The notes below the pieces were generated by a model. The model was not told the origin of the DNA. It did no database searches and saw nothing but the letters and a program-made list of their open reading frames with translations. From the NCBI GenBank assembly GCA_937998875.1, contig CALLBO010000106.1:1-48709 (forward strand): DNA of 48,709 nucleotides, given 5' to 3'. Source of the DNA: an uncultured Granulosicoccaceae bacterium (GTDB lineage: Bacteria > Pseudomonadota > Gammaproteobacteria > Granulosicoccales > Granulosicoccaceae). Position numbers and translations under genes: made by a program. This document shows positions 25,499 through 35,007 of the stretch, piece after piece (within the stretch, counting starts at the first letter, position 1; the number at the start of each line of letters is the position of its first letter).

Positions 25499-26260
25499 TT
25501 ATGCAGACCGGCTAAGCCCAATAAAGAACTGAATAACCAGAACTGCAGCCAGTACAAGCAATATTACTTTCAAAATATTTCTATACCTGTCTGCCGGTAT
25601 ACGATTAGCGTAAGACTGCCCCACTTTCAGTCCTACAAATGAGACGAGCGCCAGCGGGGCTGTGTAGAGCAGCGTCATCAGATTGATGACACCAAGCACA
25701 AGAAACACGACCATCTGAGATGATTTACTGACCAAAAAACACAAATTCATGGCTGGGATCATTTCAGACCGCTCAACCTTTACCGACAAAAAGTAAATAA
25801 TCAGTACCGCTACCGTGACATTGGTAATACCTCCCGCACAACCTGCGAATACACCGAACAGGATCATCATGGCGGTCGTTGGCTGGATGTTAAGACTGAA
25901 GTTAAAATGGCTCGTCAGCAGAAAACTCACTATCAACAACGCTAGCAGCAAACGGTACGGTGACGGATCTGTTACCGCCAGCAGAATAGAGCCCGCTACT
26001 CCACCCACCAGAGTTGCGAGCATCAGTGGTTGATACTTAGATACCGTAGCGCCGATATTCTTCGCGCTGAGTACACTCGCGATATTAACCGTGACAGTAG
26101 GCAACAGGGTGAGAATAATTGCGGCTTTAACATCAATAAAGACTGCAATAACCGGAGTCGCTACCAATGGAAAGCCCAGGCCCAGCGCGCCGTGTATAAA
26201 GCCCGCGACCGCCATAACCGGAATACACAACAACAATATTGAAAGATCGATCTCTGCCAT
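25499..26260 (-). CDS. TauE/SafE-family membrane exporter
   Basis: Inner-membrane protein of about 253 residues with around eight helices. The opening GFIHGALGLGFPLVATPV and the later FGVFAGCAGGITNVTVAVLI are the duplicated family signature. TauE/SafE proteins are proposed to export sulfite, sulfoacetate or other organic anions. ATG at 26260 is preferred; GTG at 26287 is possible. Last gene of the GST-Rieske-aminotransferase run, 36-63 bp downstream, so it probably exports an anion formed by that pathway. Confidence 0.9.
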   Translation of the reverse strand: MAEIDLSILLLCIPVMAVAGFIHGALGLGFPLVATPVIAVFIDVKAAIILTLLPTVTVNIASVLSAKNIGATVSKYQPLMLATLVGGVAGSILLAVTDPSPYRLLLALLIVSFLLTSHFNFSLNIQPTTAMMILFGVFAGCAGGITNVTVAVLIIYFLSVKVERSEMIPAMNLCFLVSKSSQMVVFLVLGVINLMTLLYTAPLALVSFVGLKVGQSYANRIPADRYRNILKVILLVLAAVLVIQFFIGLSRSA

Positions 26261-26323
26261 GCGCCATAGTAGCGCGTTTGGATTCACGCAACGAAGATAA
26301 ACCTGAAAGAAGATTAAGGTGGC

Positions 26324-27547
26324 TTATTTCAGCGCTGTGCCAAGCTCGTTGGTTGCTGCCGCCACACCGCTTGCTTCAAATTCCCAGTCGAGTACATAAA
26401 GCGCTGTCTCGATAACACTCAGCACCCCAAGCACCATTGGTGCGTTGACGTAGCCCATATGACCAATCCGAAAGCCTTTTCCATGTAAGTCCCCGATCGT
26501 AATTCCCAGCTTTACTGACGCATTTTTTTCACACCAGTTCAACAAGGTGTCGGGCGTCCTGCCTTCAGCCAGCTCTATCGTGGTAACGCTATTCGCGCGA
26601 GCCTCCGACTGCTCAATGTTAAATCGCATCAAACCGTTACTTCCCCAGGCACTCACTGCACTCCGCACTGCGTCGGCAAGTAGCTGGTGTCGCCTGAAGG
26701 CAGCATCCAATCCTTCATCAAGCAACATATCAAGTGCGCACTTTAACCCAAACATCAAATGTTCCGGCGGGGTACCACAGTACTTCATGTAGTGTTCCGG
26801 TCCGTCACGGAAGGTCCAGTCCCAGTAATGGGTTCTGAGATCTGCGTTTTGGTGTGCCCCTTTGCCCTTTGCATTAGTCGCAACAAAACTAAGGCCCGGT
26901 GGCATCATCAACCCTTTCTGTGAACCTGCCACCGCCACATCGACGCCCCATGCATCCATAAGGAACGGCATCGTACCGAGTGACGCAATGCAATCTATCA
27001 TCAGTAGCGCAGGATGGTTGGCGTCATCCAGTAATTGTCTTAGTCGGGGTACATCATTCACCACACCAGACGCTGTATCCACCTGTACCGCCAGCAGTGC
27101 TTTAATTTTATGACTCTTGTCGGCTACCAGCGCCTCTGCTGCTTTATCGTAGTTAACCGGTTGCCGCCAGTTGCCAGTCACAACCTGAGCATGCAGACCT
27201 TGTAGCGAACCAGACTCCCCCCACGTAGTAGCAAACAAACCAGATTGCAGCACCAATACTTCATCACCTCTCGATAACACATTGCTTAACGCTGCCTCCC
27301 ACGCCCCATGTCCGTTCGCAGCATACAAATACACATCACCACGCGTCTGAAAAACAGTTTTTAAAGAAGCGAGGCAACTTTCAGTCACATCCCTAAGCGA
27401 CCCGGTGTAGATATCAATCGCCGGGCGATGCATCGCGCTTAAAACTTGATCCGGTATCACTGTCGGGCCGGGTATGGCAAGAAAATCACGACCCTGGCTT
27501 ACAGCTCCCTGGCTAACAGAACCTTTGACATCGTTCACGCGCAACAC
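26324..27547 (-). CDS. Class V aminotransferase (serine/alanine-glyoxylate type)
   Basis: PLP enzyme of 407 residues. The N-terminal AIPGPTVIPDQVLSAMHRP is typical of serine-glyoxylate, alanine-glyoxylate and (S)-ureidoglycine-glyoxylate aminotransferases. The PLP Lys is at 211 in VAVAGSQKGLMMPPG, and the cofactor-binding Asp is in LLMIDCIASLG. The GTG start at 27547 overlaps the end of the Rieske gene by 13 bp; TTG at 27544 and GTG at 27538 are alternatives. Probably moves an amino group from a degradation intermediate to glyoxylate or pyruvate. Confidence 0.92.
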   Translation of the reverse strand: MLRVNDVKGSVSQGAVSQGRDFLAIPGPTVIPDQVLSAMHRPAIDIYTGSLRDVTESCLASLKTVFQTRGDVYLYAANGHGAWEAALSNVLSRGDEVLVLQSGLFATTWGESGSLQGLHAQVVTGNWRQPVNYDKAAEALVADKSHKIKALLAVQVDTASGVVNDVPRLRQLLDDANHPALLMIDCIASLGTMPFLMDAWGVDVAVAGSQKGLMMPPGLSFVATNAKGKGAHQNADLRTHYWDWTFRDGPEHYMKYCGTPPEHLMFGLKCALDMLLDEGLDAAFRRHQLLADAVRSAVSAWGSNGLMRFNIEQSEARANSVTTIELAEGRTPDTLLNWCEKNASVKLGITIGDLHGKGFRIGHMGYVNAPMVLGVLSVIETALYVLDWEFEASGVAAATNELGTALK

Positions 27548-28653
27548 TCTGTTTCAGCATCCAGCTTGCTAACAAGATAGTGATGAAAGTCTGACAAAGT
27601 ACCTTCGAAATTCTCTCCAGCTAGAGGACCGGTCCCTGCTCTTGATGACTTCAAGCCTGTGTGAAGACGCTTTAAAATCTTGTGATCCTCTTCGTTGATC
27701 TTCTGCCATTTCTCAATACGTTTCCGCTTCTCTTCTTCCGGCAGATTCTCTTCAAAAGTTGATAAGCCCCACTTCACAGAGACTTTGTCTGCGCTTTGCG
27801 GATGTAATGCCAGATAGACCAGTGTATCTGCGGAAACAGATGCTATTAACGCGGGGAACACACAGAACAACTGCGACTGGCGCGCTTGTTCAGCGCTTAA
27901 CGATGGATGATGGTTTTCGCGTGCCGGCGCCGTACCGGCATAGTTGGCTGTATAGGCTGTGAAGGAGCCTGAGCCGGTGACTTTCTTACACAAACTCGTC
28001 GGGGTTAAATGATGCAGTGTTTCCGGATGGACGACAGACAAGTGATACCCGTCCAGAAAATTCTCTACCAGTGACTTCCAGTTGCAGTCCCACACCTCGG
28101 TGAAGTGAATCGCACTGTGCATAGACCCCATGTGATAGTTAGCAACATGGGCTTCCAGATGCTTAAGCGATTGATTGTCTTTGCTGTCACCGGGCCATAT
28201 CGACTCTTCCGCCATACAGAAGAAGATAAAACCCTGCCAGCAGCGCGATTGAAATTCAGGCAGTGCGCAGTTTTTCTGTAGCTGATCTTTAGGCACCAGA
28301 GGTGCCGCGCGTAACTTTCCATCCAACGTGTAAGTCCAGGCATGATAAGGGCAACGAAATCTTTGTGTATTGCCGCTACCCTCTGCCACAGGCATACCCC
28401 TGTGTCGACACACGTTGGAGAGCACCGCAATTTCTGTTTCGGATTTACGCACCACGATAAGCGGTTCTGAAAGGATGTCTATCGTGAAGTAGTCGCCAAC
28501 CTCTGGCACTTCATCTACTCTGCCCACGCAATGCCACTCGTGCTGCAAAATAGAGTCAGTTTCCAATCGCAGAAAGCGATCATCTGTATAACACCGGGGT
28601 GGAAGCCCATGTCCATAGGGACGTTGCGCTATCTGCTCGAAAAGATCTTGCAT
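27535..28653 (-). CDS. Rieske non-heme iron oxygenase, alpha subunit
   Basis: Hydroxylase/demethylase component of 372 residues. The Rieske cluster ligands are Cys82-x-His84 (CRHRG) and Cys101-x2-His104 (CPYHAW). The catalytic domain has the iron-binding region NWKSLVENFLDGYHLSVVHPETL with two His, and the bridging Asp. The sequence type is that of choline monooxygenase, glycine-betaine and carnitine oxygenases, which act on quaternary amines. No reductase or ferredoxin gene is seen nearby, so electrons must come from elsewhere. The gene overlaps the aminotransferase start. Confidence 0.93.
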   Translation of the reverse strand: MQDLFEQIAQRPYGHGLPPRCYTDDRFLRLETDSILQHEWHCVGRVDEVPEVGDYFTIDILSEPLIVVRKSETEIAVLSNVCRHRGMPVAEGSGNTQRFRCPYHAWTYTLDGKLRAAPLVPKDQLQKNCALPEFQSRCWQGFIFFCMAEESIWPGDSKDNQSLKHLEAHVANYHMGSMHSAIHFTEVWDCNWKSLVENFLDGYHLSVVHPETLHHLTPTSLCKKVTGSGSFTAYTANYAGTAPARENHHPSLSAEQARQSQLFCVFPALIASVSADTLVYLALHPQSADKVSVKWGLSTFEENLPEEEKRKRIEKWQKINEEDHKILKRLHTGLKSSRAGTGPLAGENFEGTLSDFHHYLVSKLDAETECCA

Positions 28654-28694
28654 GTAACTCCTCCCGAAAGGTTAACCCAACGGTCTACTATTCA

Positions 28695-29294
28695 TCAGCT
28701 CATAGAGAGATATCCCGGTTGCTGACGTACCCGTTGCAACCAGTAGCCAATACCCGGAAAACGACTTAGATCGAACCCGCCTTCATCGGCAACATGGGTG
28801 TAAGCATACAAGCTAATATCTGCCACGGAATAGCTGTTTCCGACTAAAAATTCATGATTTGCGAGGCGTTTTTCCATGACCTCGAGCGCCCGGTAGCCAG
28901 GCGCTTCTTTGCTGTCGTATTCCGACCGCCTTTCCGGTGGCAGGCCAAGAAATTTTTTAATAAACCGTCGCACAGCAATTGTTGGTTCGTGATTGTACTG
29001 CTCATAGAACTGCCACTCCTGCACTCGAAATCGGTCTAGCGGGTCTGTTGGCATTAAGTGCGTATCACTGGCAAATAAATTCAAAATCGCATTTGACTGA
29101 GTTAACACCTCATCGTTATCAAGCACGACGACAGGAATCTGTCCTGCAGGATTTAAAGCCAGAAAATCTTCTGTTCGGGTCTCACCATTAACAACCAGAA
29201 TCTCACGCCAGTCGTGTTCTATTTCAAGCTGCGAAAACAGCAGTGCAATCTTGTAGCAGTTACCAGACTGAATGTCTCCATAGACTGTGGGCAA
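28695..29294 (-). CDS. Glutathione S-transferase family protein
   Basis: 199-residue protein with an N-terminal thioredoxin-fold domain (MPTVYGDIQSGNCYKI, NPAGQIPVVVLDN with the cis-Pro, and QSNAILNLFA as the glutathione-gamma-Glu site) and a helical C-terminal domain (VGNSYSVADISLYAYTHVA with the N-capping Asp). It is the first gene of the Rieske operon, 41 bp upstream. It may open rings, remove a leaving group or act on an electrophilic intermediate. Confidence 0.93.
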   Translation of the reverse strand: MPTVYGDIQSGNCYKIALLFSQLEIEHDWREILVVNGETRTEDFLALNPAGQIPVVVLDNDEVLTQSNAILNLFASDTHLMPTDPLDRFRVQEWQFYEQYNHEPTIAVRRFIKKFLGLPPERRSEYDSKEAPGYRALEVMEKRLANHEFLVGNSYSVADISLYAYTHVADEGGFDLSRFPGIGYWLQRVRQQPGYLSMS

Positions 29295-29557
29295 AGTAGT
29301 TACTCCTTACATGATGACCACCCCGAGGGGGTCGGATTATTTTCGGCATGCCCTGCAAACCGGGGCTGTGACAAAAAACACACACTCGCGTCGCAAAAGT
29401 ATGCAAGCAGGAGCACGTATCACTTTTCGGCAGGTCCTGTCTTTGCAGTCAGACCGCTCACTAGTCGATAGCTGGTTCTCACTTCTCTCCCGGCATCTCT
29501 CAATAGAGGTAAAGCTTTATCGCTTTTGGGATATTTGTACAGTTACCGACACAGTTA

Positions 29558-31138
29558 ATGATATACCATCTCCTGTTGCCCCCTGAAGCAATCTGGCCGG
29601 AACCCACCTTGGCATCGTTTAAGAATATCGCGAGAAACGTAGCGTCCAACTATCTGGGCGTTATGGGCTCGATCATCATCGCCTTTTTTCTATCACCCTA
29701 TCTGGTGCGCACACTGGGTGACACCGGATATGGTGTGTGGTCTATCCTCGCATCCCTGACAGCCTATATGTCTTTACTGGATCTGGGTGTGACCTCTGCT
29801 GTAGCAAAGTACGTGTCAGAGCACCGGATCAAGAATGAGCACAAATCATCCAACGAGATTCTCGCAAGCGCGGTCGCCTTACTTTTCTTCGTGGCGCTGG
29901 CGCTGGTTGCGATCAGCCCGTTAATCGCTTCATTCGTCAGTAACACCTACGATTTTGATGACAGCTATGCCCCGATTGTATCTACGTTGATTGTCGTTTC
30001 TGCGATCGACATGGCCTTGTATGTGATGTCCGGGGTATTGATTGGCGCAGTCACCGGCCTGCAACGCTATGACGTATTGAACATTATACGTATCGTGATT
30101 GCACTGCTGAAAGCCGGCCTTTTTTATCTTTTACTAAGCAACGGGTATGGTCTGGTCAGTATGGCATCTGCCGCCCTGGTGACAAACGTCATCGCTGCCA
30201 TTGCTATGTACATCTTCATTCGCCGCAAGCACAAAGAAATGAGCTTCAGCTTCAAACACGCGAATGTGGCTACCAGCAAAAAGATCTTTGCGTTTAGCAA
30301 ATTCACATTTGTTGCGATGGTCGCCGGACAGGTGATCTACTACAGCGATGCACTGGTCATTGGCTTTTTTATGAGTGCAGCCGCCATCACGTATTACTCA
30401 ATACCTTGGAGCTTGAGCGAATACACATCCGTACTACTGAACTCGGTCAGTAACACTTTTATGCCGGTCTTCAGCGAGTTGAATTCCTCGAACGACCAGG
30501 AACAGTTGTACGATACCTACATCAAGGCAACCCGCTTGATGTTAGTCCTTACCAATCTTATTTGTTTTGGTATTCTCGCCGTCGGTGGTGACTTTATCGG
30601 ACTATGGATGGGTGAGCAATATCAGGAACGCTGTACACCAATCCTTATTATTTTATTTGCCATACTGATCTTCAAAGGGCCACAAACACTTACCAATGCG
30701 CTACTACAAGGTATGGCTAAACACAAAAGATATTCGATGATCAACCTCGGTTTGTCGTTCGTGAATCTAGGGCTGAACATCGTACTGGTACAAAAGTACG
30801 GGCTTCTCGGTATCGCCGCCGGTACAGCCATCACTCAGATATTTTTCTCTATCGTGGTGGGTCCGATTATGGCCAACCGCCTGTTTGATAAATCCGTTAT
30901 GCAGTATTTCATGAAAACCTATGTGCCATCGATACCACCCGCACTGGTTCTATATGGCACACTGTATGCGCTATCTTCGCGCTGGCAACCAGACAACTAC
31001 CTGATTCTTTTCGGCGAAGCGATACTTGCGACTCTGGTCTACCTCGCAGCAACCTGGGTTCTGTTCCTCGACAACCAGGAAAAAAGTTTTATCCTGGAAA
31101 AAATTCGCGAACGCCGCCAGCAAACACTGCAAGCCTGA
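29558..31138 (+). CDS. Lipid-linked glycan flippase (Wzx/MATE-like)
   Basis: Inner-membrane protein of 526 residues with about 12-14 helices, of the polysaccharide biosynthesis/oligosaccharide flippase family. Typical parts are ASNYLGVMGSIIIAFFLSPYLVRTLGDTGYGVW at the first helices and GLLGIAAGTAITQIFFSIVV later. It should flip a lipid-linked sugar unit to the periplasm. ATG at 29558 is used; TTG at 29609, closer to the first helix, is possible. The next gene begins 2 bp after the stop, so the two form an operon. Confidence 0.88.
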   Translation: MIYHLLLPPEAIWPEPTLASFKNIARNVASNYLGVMGSIIIAFFLSPYLVRTLGDTGYGVWSILASLTAYMSLLDLGVTSAVAKYVSEHRIKNEHKSSNEILASAVALLFFVALALVAISPLIASFVSNTYDFDDSYAPIVSTLIVVSAIDMALYVMSGVLIGAVTGLQRYDVLNIIRIVIALLKAGLFYLLLSNGYGLVSMASAALVTNVIAAIAMYIFIRRKHKEMSFSFKHANVATSKKIFAFSKFTFVAMVAGQVIYYSDALVIGFFMSAAAITYYSIPWSLSEYTSVLLNSVSNTFMPVFSELNSSNDQEQLYDTYIKATRLMLVLTNLICFGILAVGGDFIGLWMGEQYQERCTPILIILFAILIFKGPQTLTNALLQGMAKHKRYSMINLGLSFVNLGLNIVLVQKYGLLGIAAGTAITQIFFSIVVGPIMANRLFDKSVMQYFMKTYVPSIPPALVLYGTLYALSSRWQPDNYLILFGEAILATLVYLAATWVLFLDNQEKSFILEKIRERRQQTLQA

Positions 31139-31140
31139 GC

Positions 31141-32859
31141 ATGAATTCAACCGTAGTTAATCCCGCTGCCACCAGCATGCGACGGCCTTTAAAAATCGGC
31201 TTGCTGCTCGATAGTGAAGACATAGATGCCTGGTTCTACCAGATGATCAGTGATCTGACGACAGCCGACTATGCCGAAGTCTCTCTGGTTATTCTGAATG
31301 ATAACGAGCGTGTAGAACAGGTGAACGACACGCTGGTAAAAAAGTTATCTAACAATCGCGGCCGCATTGGCTATCTGGCAATCCGAAAAGTTCTTGAGGA
31401 AATCTACGGCAGGCTGATCGAACGTACAACATATCTGCGCGATGCAGAGGCATCCGTCAGCTCCGGTGACTTGCTCAACGATATACCTTCGATAAAAGTC
31501 AAAACCCAACAGGGCCAGTGGTCTGATCGCTTCTTCGATGCCGATATCGAGGCAATCAGATTCGCTGATCTCGATGTGCTGATTCGGGGTGGTTTCGGTA
31601 TTCTCCGCGGCGACATCCTGAGCGTGAGCCGCTATGGCGTCTGGTCATTTCATCACGGCGACAATTTTCGCAATCGTGGCGGACCGGCGGGTTTCTGGGA
31701 GTCTATGAGCAATTGGCCCGAAACAGGTTCAATACTACAAATTCTGACTGAAGATCTTGATAACGGCAGTGTTTTGTACCGCTCGTTTTCCTGCACCGAT
31801 ACCATGTCGGTGCAAGATAACAAAAGTAACTACTACTGGAAGACGCAGGCGTTCATGACACGCAAACTCCGTGAGTTACATTCCTTTGGCGAGGAGCGCT
31901 TTTTTGAACGCGTTGCCGCTGAGAACAAGCACCTGTCTTTCTACAGCGAAAGACTCTATACCGCACCTAACAACACAGAGCTCGCCCGGCTGACTTACAA
32001 CAAGATTGTTGAGAAAATCAAGCGGCTGTGGACCAACCGGTTCTATCTCGACCAATGGATTCTGATGTTTCACCTGCGAGTCGATTTTTCATCATCGCTA
32101 TGGCGTTACCAGAAAATGATCCCGCCGATCGACCGTTTCTGGGCCGATCCGCACGTTATCTATCAGAACAATACGTACTACATCTTTATCGAAGAATATC
32201 TGTACGCCACCGACAAAGGCCACATATCCCTGATCACCATGGATGAAGAGGGTCAATACAGCGAGCCGGAAGTCATACTCGACAAGCCGTATCATCTGTC
32301 GTACCCATTCATATTCGAACACAACGGCGATCACTACATGATCCCTGAATCAATGGCGAACGAGACCGTTGAACTGTACAAATGCAAAGAGTTCCCTAAC
32401 CAGTGGGAATTCCAGATGAATTTGATGCAAGGCATAAACGCTGTCGATGCCACTTTGCACTATCAGGACAATCGCTGGTGGATGTTTGTCACCGTTGTGG
32501 AAACCGACGGCGCATCGAGCTGGGATGAGCTATTCATCTACTACGCCGACGACTTTGCATCGACCGATTGGACCCCTCACCGAATGAACCCGGTTATCTC
32601 TGATTGCCGAATTGCTCGCCCGGCCGGAAAGCTATTCGTCGACAACGGTGTACTTTATCGCCCGTCGCAGAACTGTTCACATCGATATGGCTACGGTTTT
32701 AATTTGAACGAAGTAGAAATACTGACCACCGAAGAGTACAGGGAAAAACGAGTATCGGCGGTGGAACCGAATTGGGACAAAGCAATTCACGGCACTCACA
32801 CATTTAGCCGCGCCCACAACCTGCATGTAATCGATGCGATAGAGCGACGACGCTTGTAG
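31141..32859 (+). CDS. Formyltransferase-like / beta-propeller fusion glycan enzyme
   Basis: 572-residue cytoplasmic protein. Residues about 15-260 resemble the formyltransferase N-terminal fold: FADLDVLIRGGFGILRGDIL, RYGVWSFHHGD and GGPAGFWE, then SILQILTEDLDNGSVL carrying a catalytic-type Asp. The Asn of the usual N-x-H motif is replaced (SFHH). Residues about 300-560 form a propeller-like domain (FWADPHVIYQNNTYYIFIEEY, YPFIFEHNGDHYMIPES, VDATLHYQDNRWWMFVT), recalling the N-terminal part of glucosamine inositol-phosphorylceramide transferase-type proteins and family 43/32-like propellers. Coupled to the flippase gene, so it probably modifies a surface glycan. Confidence 0.8.
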   Translation: MNSTVVNPAATSMRRPLKIGLLLDSEDIDAWFYQMISDLTTADYAEVSLVILNDNERVEQVNDTLVKKLSNNRGRIGYLAIRKVLEEIYGRLIERTTYLRDAEASVSSGDLLNDIPSIKVKTQQGQWSDRFFDADIEAIRFADLDVLIRGGFGILRGDILSVSRYGVWSFHHGDNFRNRGGPAGFWESMSNWPETGSILQILTEDLDNGSVLYRSFSCTDTMSVQDNKSNYYWKTQAFMTRKLRELHSFGEERFFERVAAENKHLSFYSERLYTAPNNTELARLTYNKIVEKIKRLWTNRFYLDQWILMFHLRVDFSSSLWRYQKMIPPIDRFWADPHVIYQNNTYYIFIEEYLYATDKGHISLITMDEEGQYSEPEVILDKPYHLSYPFIFEHNGDHYMIPESMANETVELYKCKEFPNQWEFQMNLMQGINAVDATLHYQDNRWWMFVTVVETDGASSWDELFIYYADDFASTDWTPHRMNPVISDCRIARPAGKLFVDNGVLYRPSQNCSHRYGYGFNLNEVEILTTEEYREKRVSAVEPNWDKAIHGTHTFSRAHNLHVIDAIERRRL

Positions 32860-32893
32860 TAAGACAGCACCAGAACCCTGATTGTAAATGAGA

Positions 32894-33799
32894 TTACGCT
32901 TGCTTTGCTGCGTGGCTCTGCACCGTAACAAATAAAACACTGGCCAGAATTATCAACCCGCCGGTTATCACACCAGGTGATGGCTTTTGCGAGAGTAACA
33001 GCAGCGCCAGTACTATGCCGTAAACCGGTTCGAGACCTGCTGCAATTATACTGGCCGTTGACACACTCAGCCGCTTCAACGAATCAATAAACAGGGTTTG
33101 CGCCAGTGCGGTACAAAACACTCCTAACACTACCAGCATCATCCACTGCCCTGGTGCAAATCTATTCAGGCTGAAAAACACAATTGGTAATAGCACTACG
33201 GCACTAACCGTGTTCTGGGTTGTCGCTGTAAACAAAGCGCCGTGTGTGTTGGTCAGTCGACGGTTCAACAACTGCAGAATTGCAAAACTGAACCCGCTTG
33301 CAAAGCCGCAAAGCACACCTCGTATATAGGTGAATTCGCCACTGCTTACGCCGGAAATAATCAGCACGCCAATAAACACCAACAGCGCCGCAACGATATT
33401 TGTAATGCGCCATTTTTCTTTGAAAAAAACAGATTCCAGCAGCGCGACAAATACCGGACAGGTCGAAAACATCACCAGACCAATAGCCACGGTTGATAAC
33501 TGTATCGATGCAAAGAATGCAATCCAGTGCAAAGCGAGTAAAACACCAGAGAACAGCAGCAGCCAATCACGGCGAAGCTTGCTTACCGGCAAAGCTGTAT
33601 GCGTTACACGACATACAAACAACAACGCGAGTGAAGCAAACAACGTGCGACCAAAAGTCACTTCAACAGCACCAAGTCCGATGGCAGCACCTAAAACACC
33701 TGCCAAACCGAAAAGCAGAGTTGCAATATGCACGCTGAGCAGGGGTGCTGCTGAAAGTACGGAGTAAACGTGCTTTAGACCAGATGGCTCATGTGTCAT
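32894..33799 (-). CDS. DMT-superfamily EamA transporter
   Basis: Inner-membrane protein of 301 residues with ten predicted helices in two EamA repeats. Repeat 1 includes TFGRTLFASLALLF and FFASIQLSTVAIGLVMFSTCPVFVALLE, and repeat 2 includes SVSTASIIAAGLEPVYGIVLALL. It likely exports a metabolite or amino acid; the substrate is unknown. Convergent with the fusion glycan enzyme gene (34-bp gap). Confidence 0.92.
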   Translation of the reverse strand: MTHEPSGLKHVYSVLSAAPLLSVHIATLLFGLAGVLGAAIGLGAVEVTFGRTLFASLALLFVCRVTHTALPVSKLRRDWLLLFSGVLLALHWIAFFASIQLSTVAIGLVMFSTCPVFVALLESVFFKEKWRITNIVAALLVFIGVLIISGVSSGEFTYIRGVLCGFASGFSFAILQLLNRRLTNTHGALFTATTQNTVSAVVLLPIVFFSLNRFAPGQWMMLVVLGVFCTALAQTLFIDSLKRLSVSTASIIAAGLEPVYGIVLALLLLSQKPSPGVITGGLIILASVLFVTVQSHAAKQA

Positions 33800-33858
33800 G
33801 AGTCTTGAGTCATGGTGTCAATCACGAAATTACGACCAGGCCACGAGCGAGACAGAGA

Positions 33859-34725
33859 TTATTCCTCCCGGACGCTTACGAGCTTCTTGCTTTTGTACAG
33901 ACGCCAGCTTGCAGCAACAATAATATTGGTATTGCTGTCCTGCTCGAACAACGGACTGTCTTCATTTTCCGAACCGTTGAAATTTCGATAGCCAATACCG
34001 ATATAAGCATTGATATCAGGTGTTGGTTCGAAACCGACCCCAAATGAAGCGCCGAGATTTAAAAAGCCACCGCCGGCATTGAACGCTGGTCTGCTGTCTG
34101 TAACAAATTCATCATCTACAGAATAGAAGTAGTCCATAAGCTCGTTGCCAAGCCAGGTCGATGAGACGGATGCGCTAAGCGAGACTTTATCGTTGCCAAA
34201 TCCCGCCACTCTGTACTTCAACTGAGTGTTCAACACGGGTCCGCGATAGTCAAGGCGCCGAAAGTCAGTGGAAACCGCCAGACGCAATGAAGTTACCCAG
34301 TTAAGTTTTGTTCTGATTCCATTACGTGTTTGGTTCGACAGAGGTACATCAAAACGTGGCCCGAGCTCGAGCAGAAAATCGATATCCGGCATCCCCTCAC
34401 GAAGAGGTGTGTCTGAGGTATCCGCATTCAGGGAGCCACCGATTCCCATATCAATCTTAAGCCGGTCACTTTCGTACGCAACCATTTCCACACCACCATC
34501 TTTAACCTGAACGGTGTCGCTACGGTAGATAAACCATGGCAATACAAACTGCCGTTCATTGGTCACCGCAGATGACGGGTACGCCGGTACCTGCAACGCA
34601 GCCGCCGCTATACCGAACTCCAATTGAGGAAGGCTCTCGCGCGCAGAACCCGGATTAATCGTCTGTTCTTCCGATGCGTTTTCACTGCCAGCGTTCACCT
34701 CGGAAGCGATAGCGCCGCTAAACAT
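33859..34725 (-). CDS. MipA/OmpV-family outer-membrane protein, start unclear
   Basis: Outer-membrane beta-barrel protein related to MipA/OmpV: FGIAAAALQVPAYPSS, LPWFIYRSD, and a final AASWRLYKSKK are typical. The only canonical start is ATG at 34725, giving 288 residues that begin MFSGAIASEVNA. In frame upstream the sequence continues as NKKFNSIGSRIINS then PVGTFILGATFLS, a proper signal peptide, but no ATG, GTG or TTG occurs there. GGGAG precedes an ATA-ATT pair and could serve a rare ATT/ATA start. Otherwise the start codon is mutated or the protein lacks export. Divergent from the sortase-target gene. Confidence 0.78.
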   Translation of the reverse strand: MFSGAIASEVNAGSENASEEQTINPGSARESLPQLEFGIAAAALQVPAYPSSAVTNERQFVLPWFIYRSDTVQVKDGGVEMVAYESDRLKIDMGIGGSLNADTSDTPLREGMPDIDFLLELGPRFDVPLSNQTRNGIRTKLNWVTSLRLAVSTDFRRLDYRGPVLNTQLKYRVAGFGNDKVSLSASVSSTWLGNELMDYFYSVDDEFVTDSRPAFNAGGGFLNLGASFGVGFEPTPDINAYIGIGYRNFNGSENEDSPLFEQDSNTNIIVAASWRLYKSKKLVSVREE

Positions 34726-35007
34726 ACTCAGAAATGTAGCGCCAAGTATAAAAGTACCAACTGGACTATTAATTATTCTACTCCCGATTGAATTGAACTT
34801 CTTATTGCAGACAACTACAGGTGGGCAGACAACTATAACTCGCAGGCAAATACGCTGGCGGCGATTATGACAGAAAGTGACCGAATCGGGTGCTGCCTTT
34901 TTTGATCAGAATAAATCAGACTGCGCCATTTTATCTCCCTCGAATCGCCAGATTTTGTCGTTCTAATTGACGCTTCCCGCTCACGCACATACTTAAGGAA
35001 GCGCACC

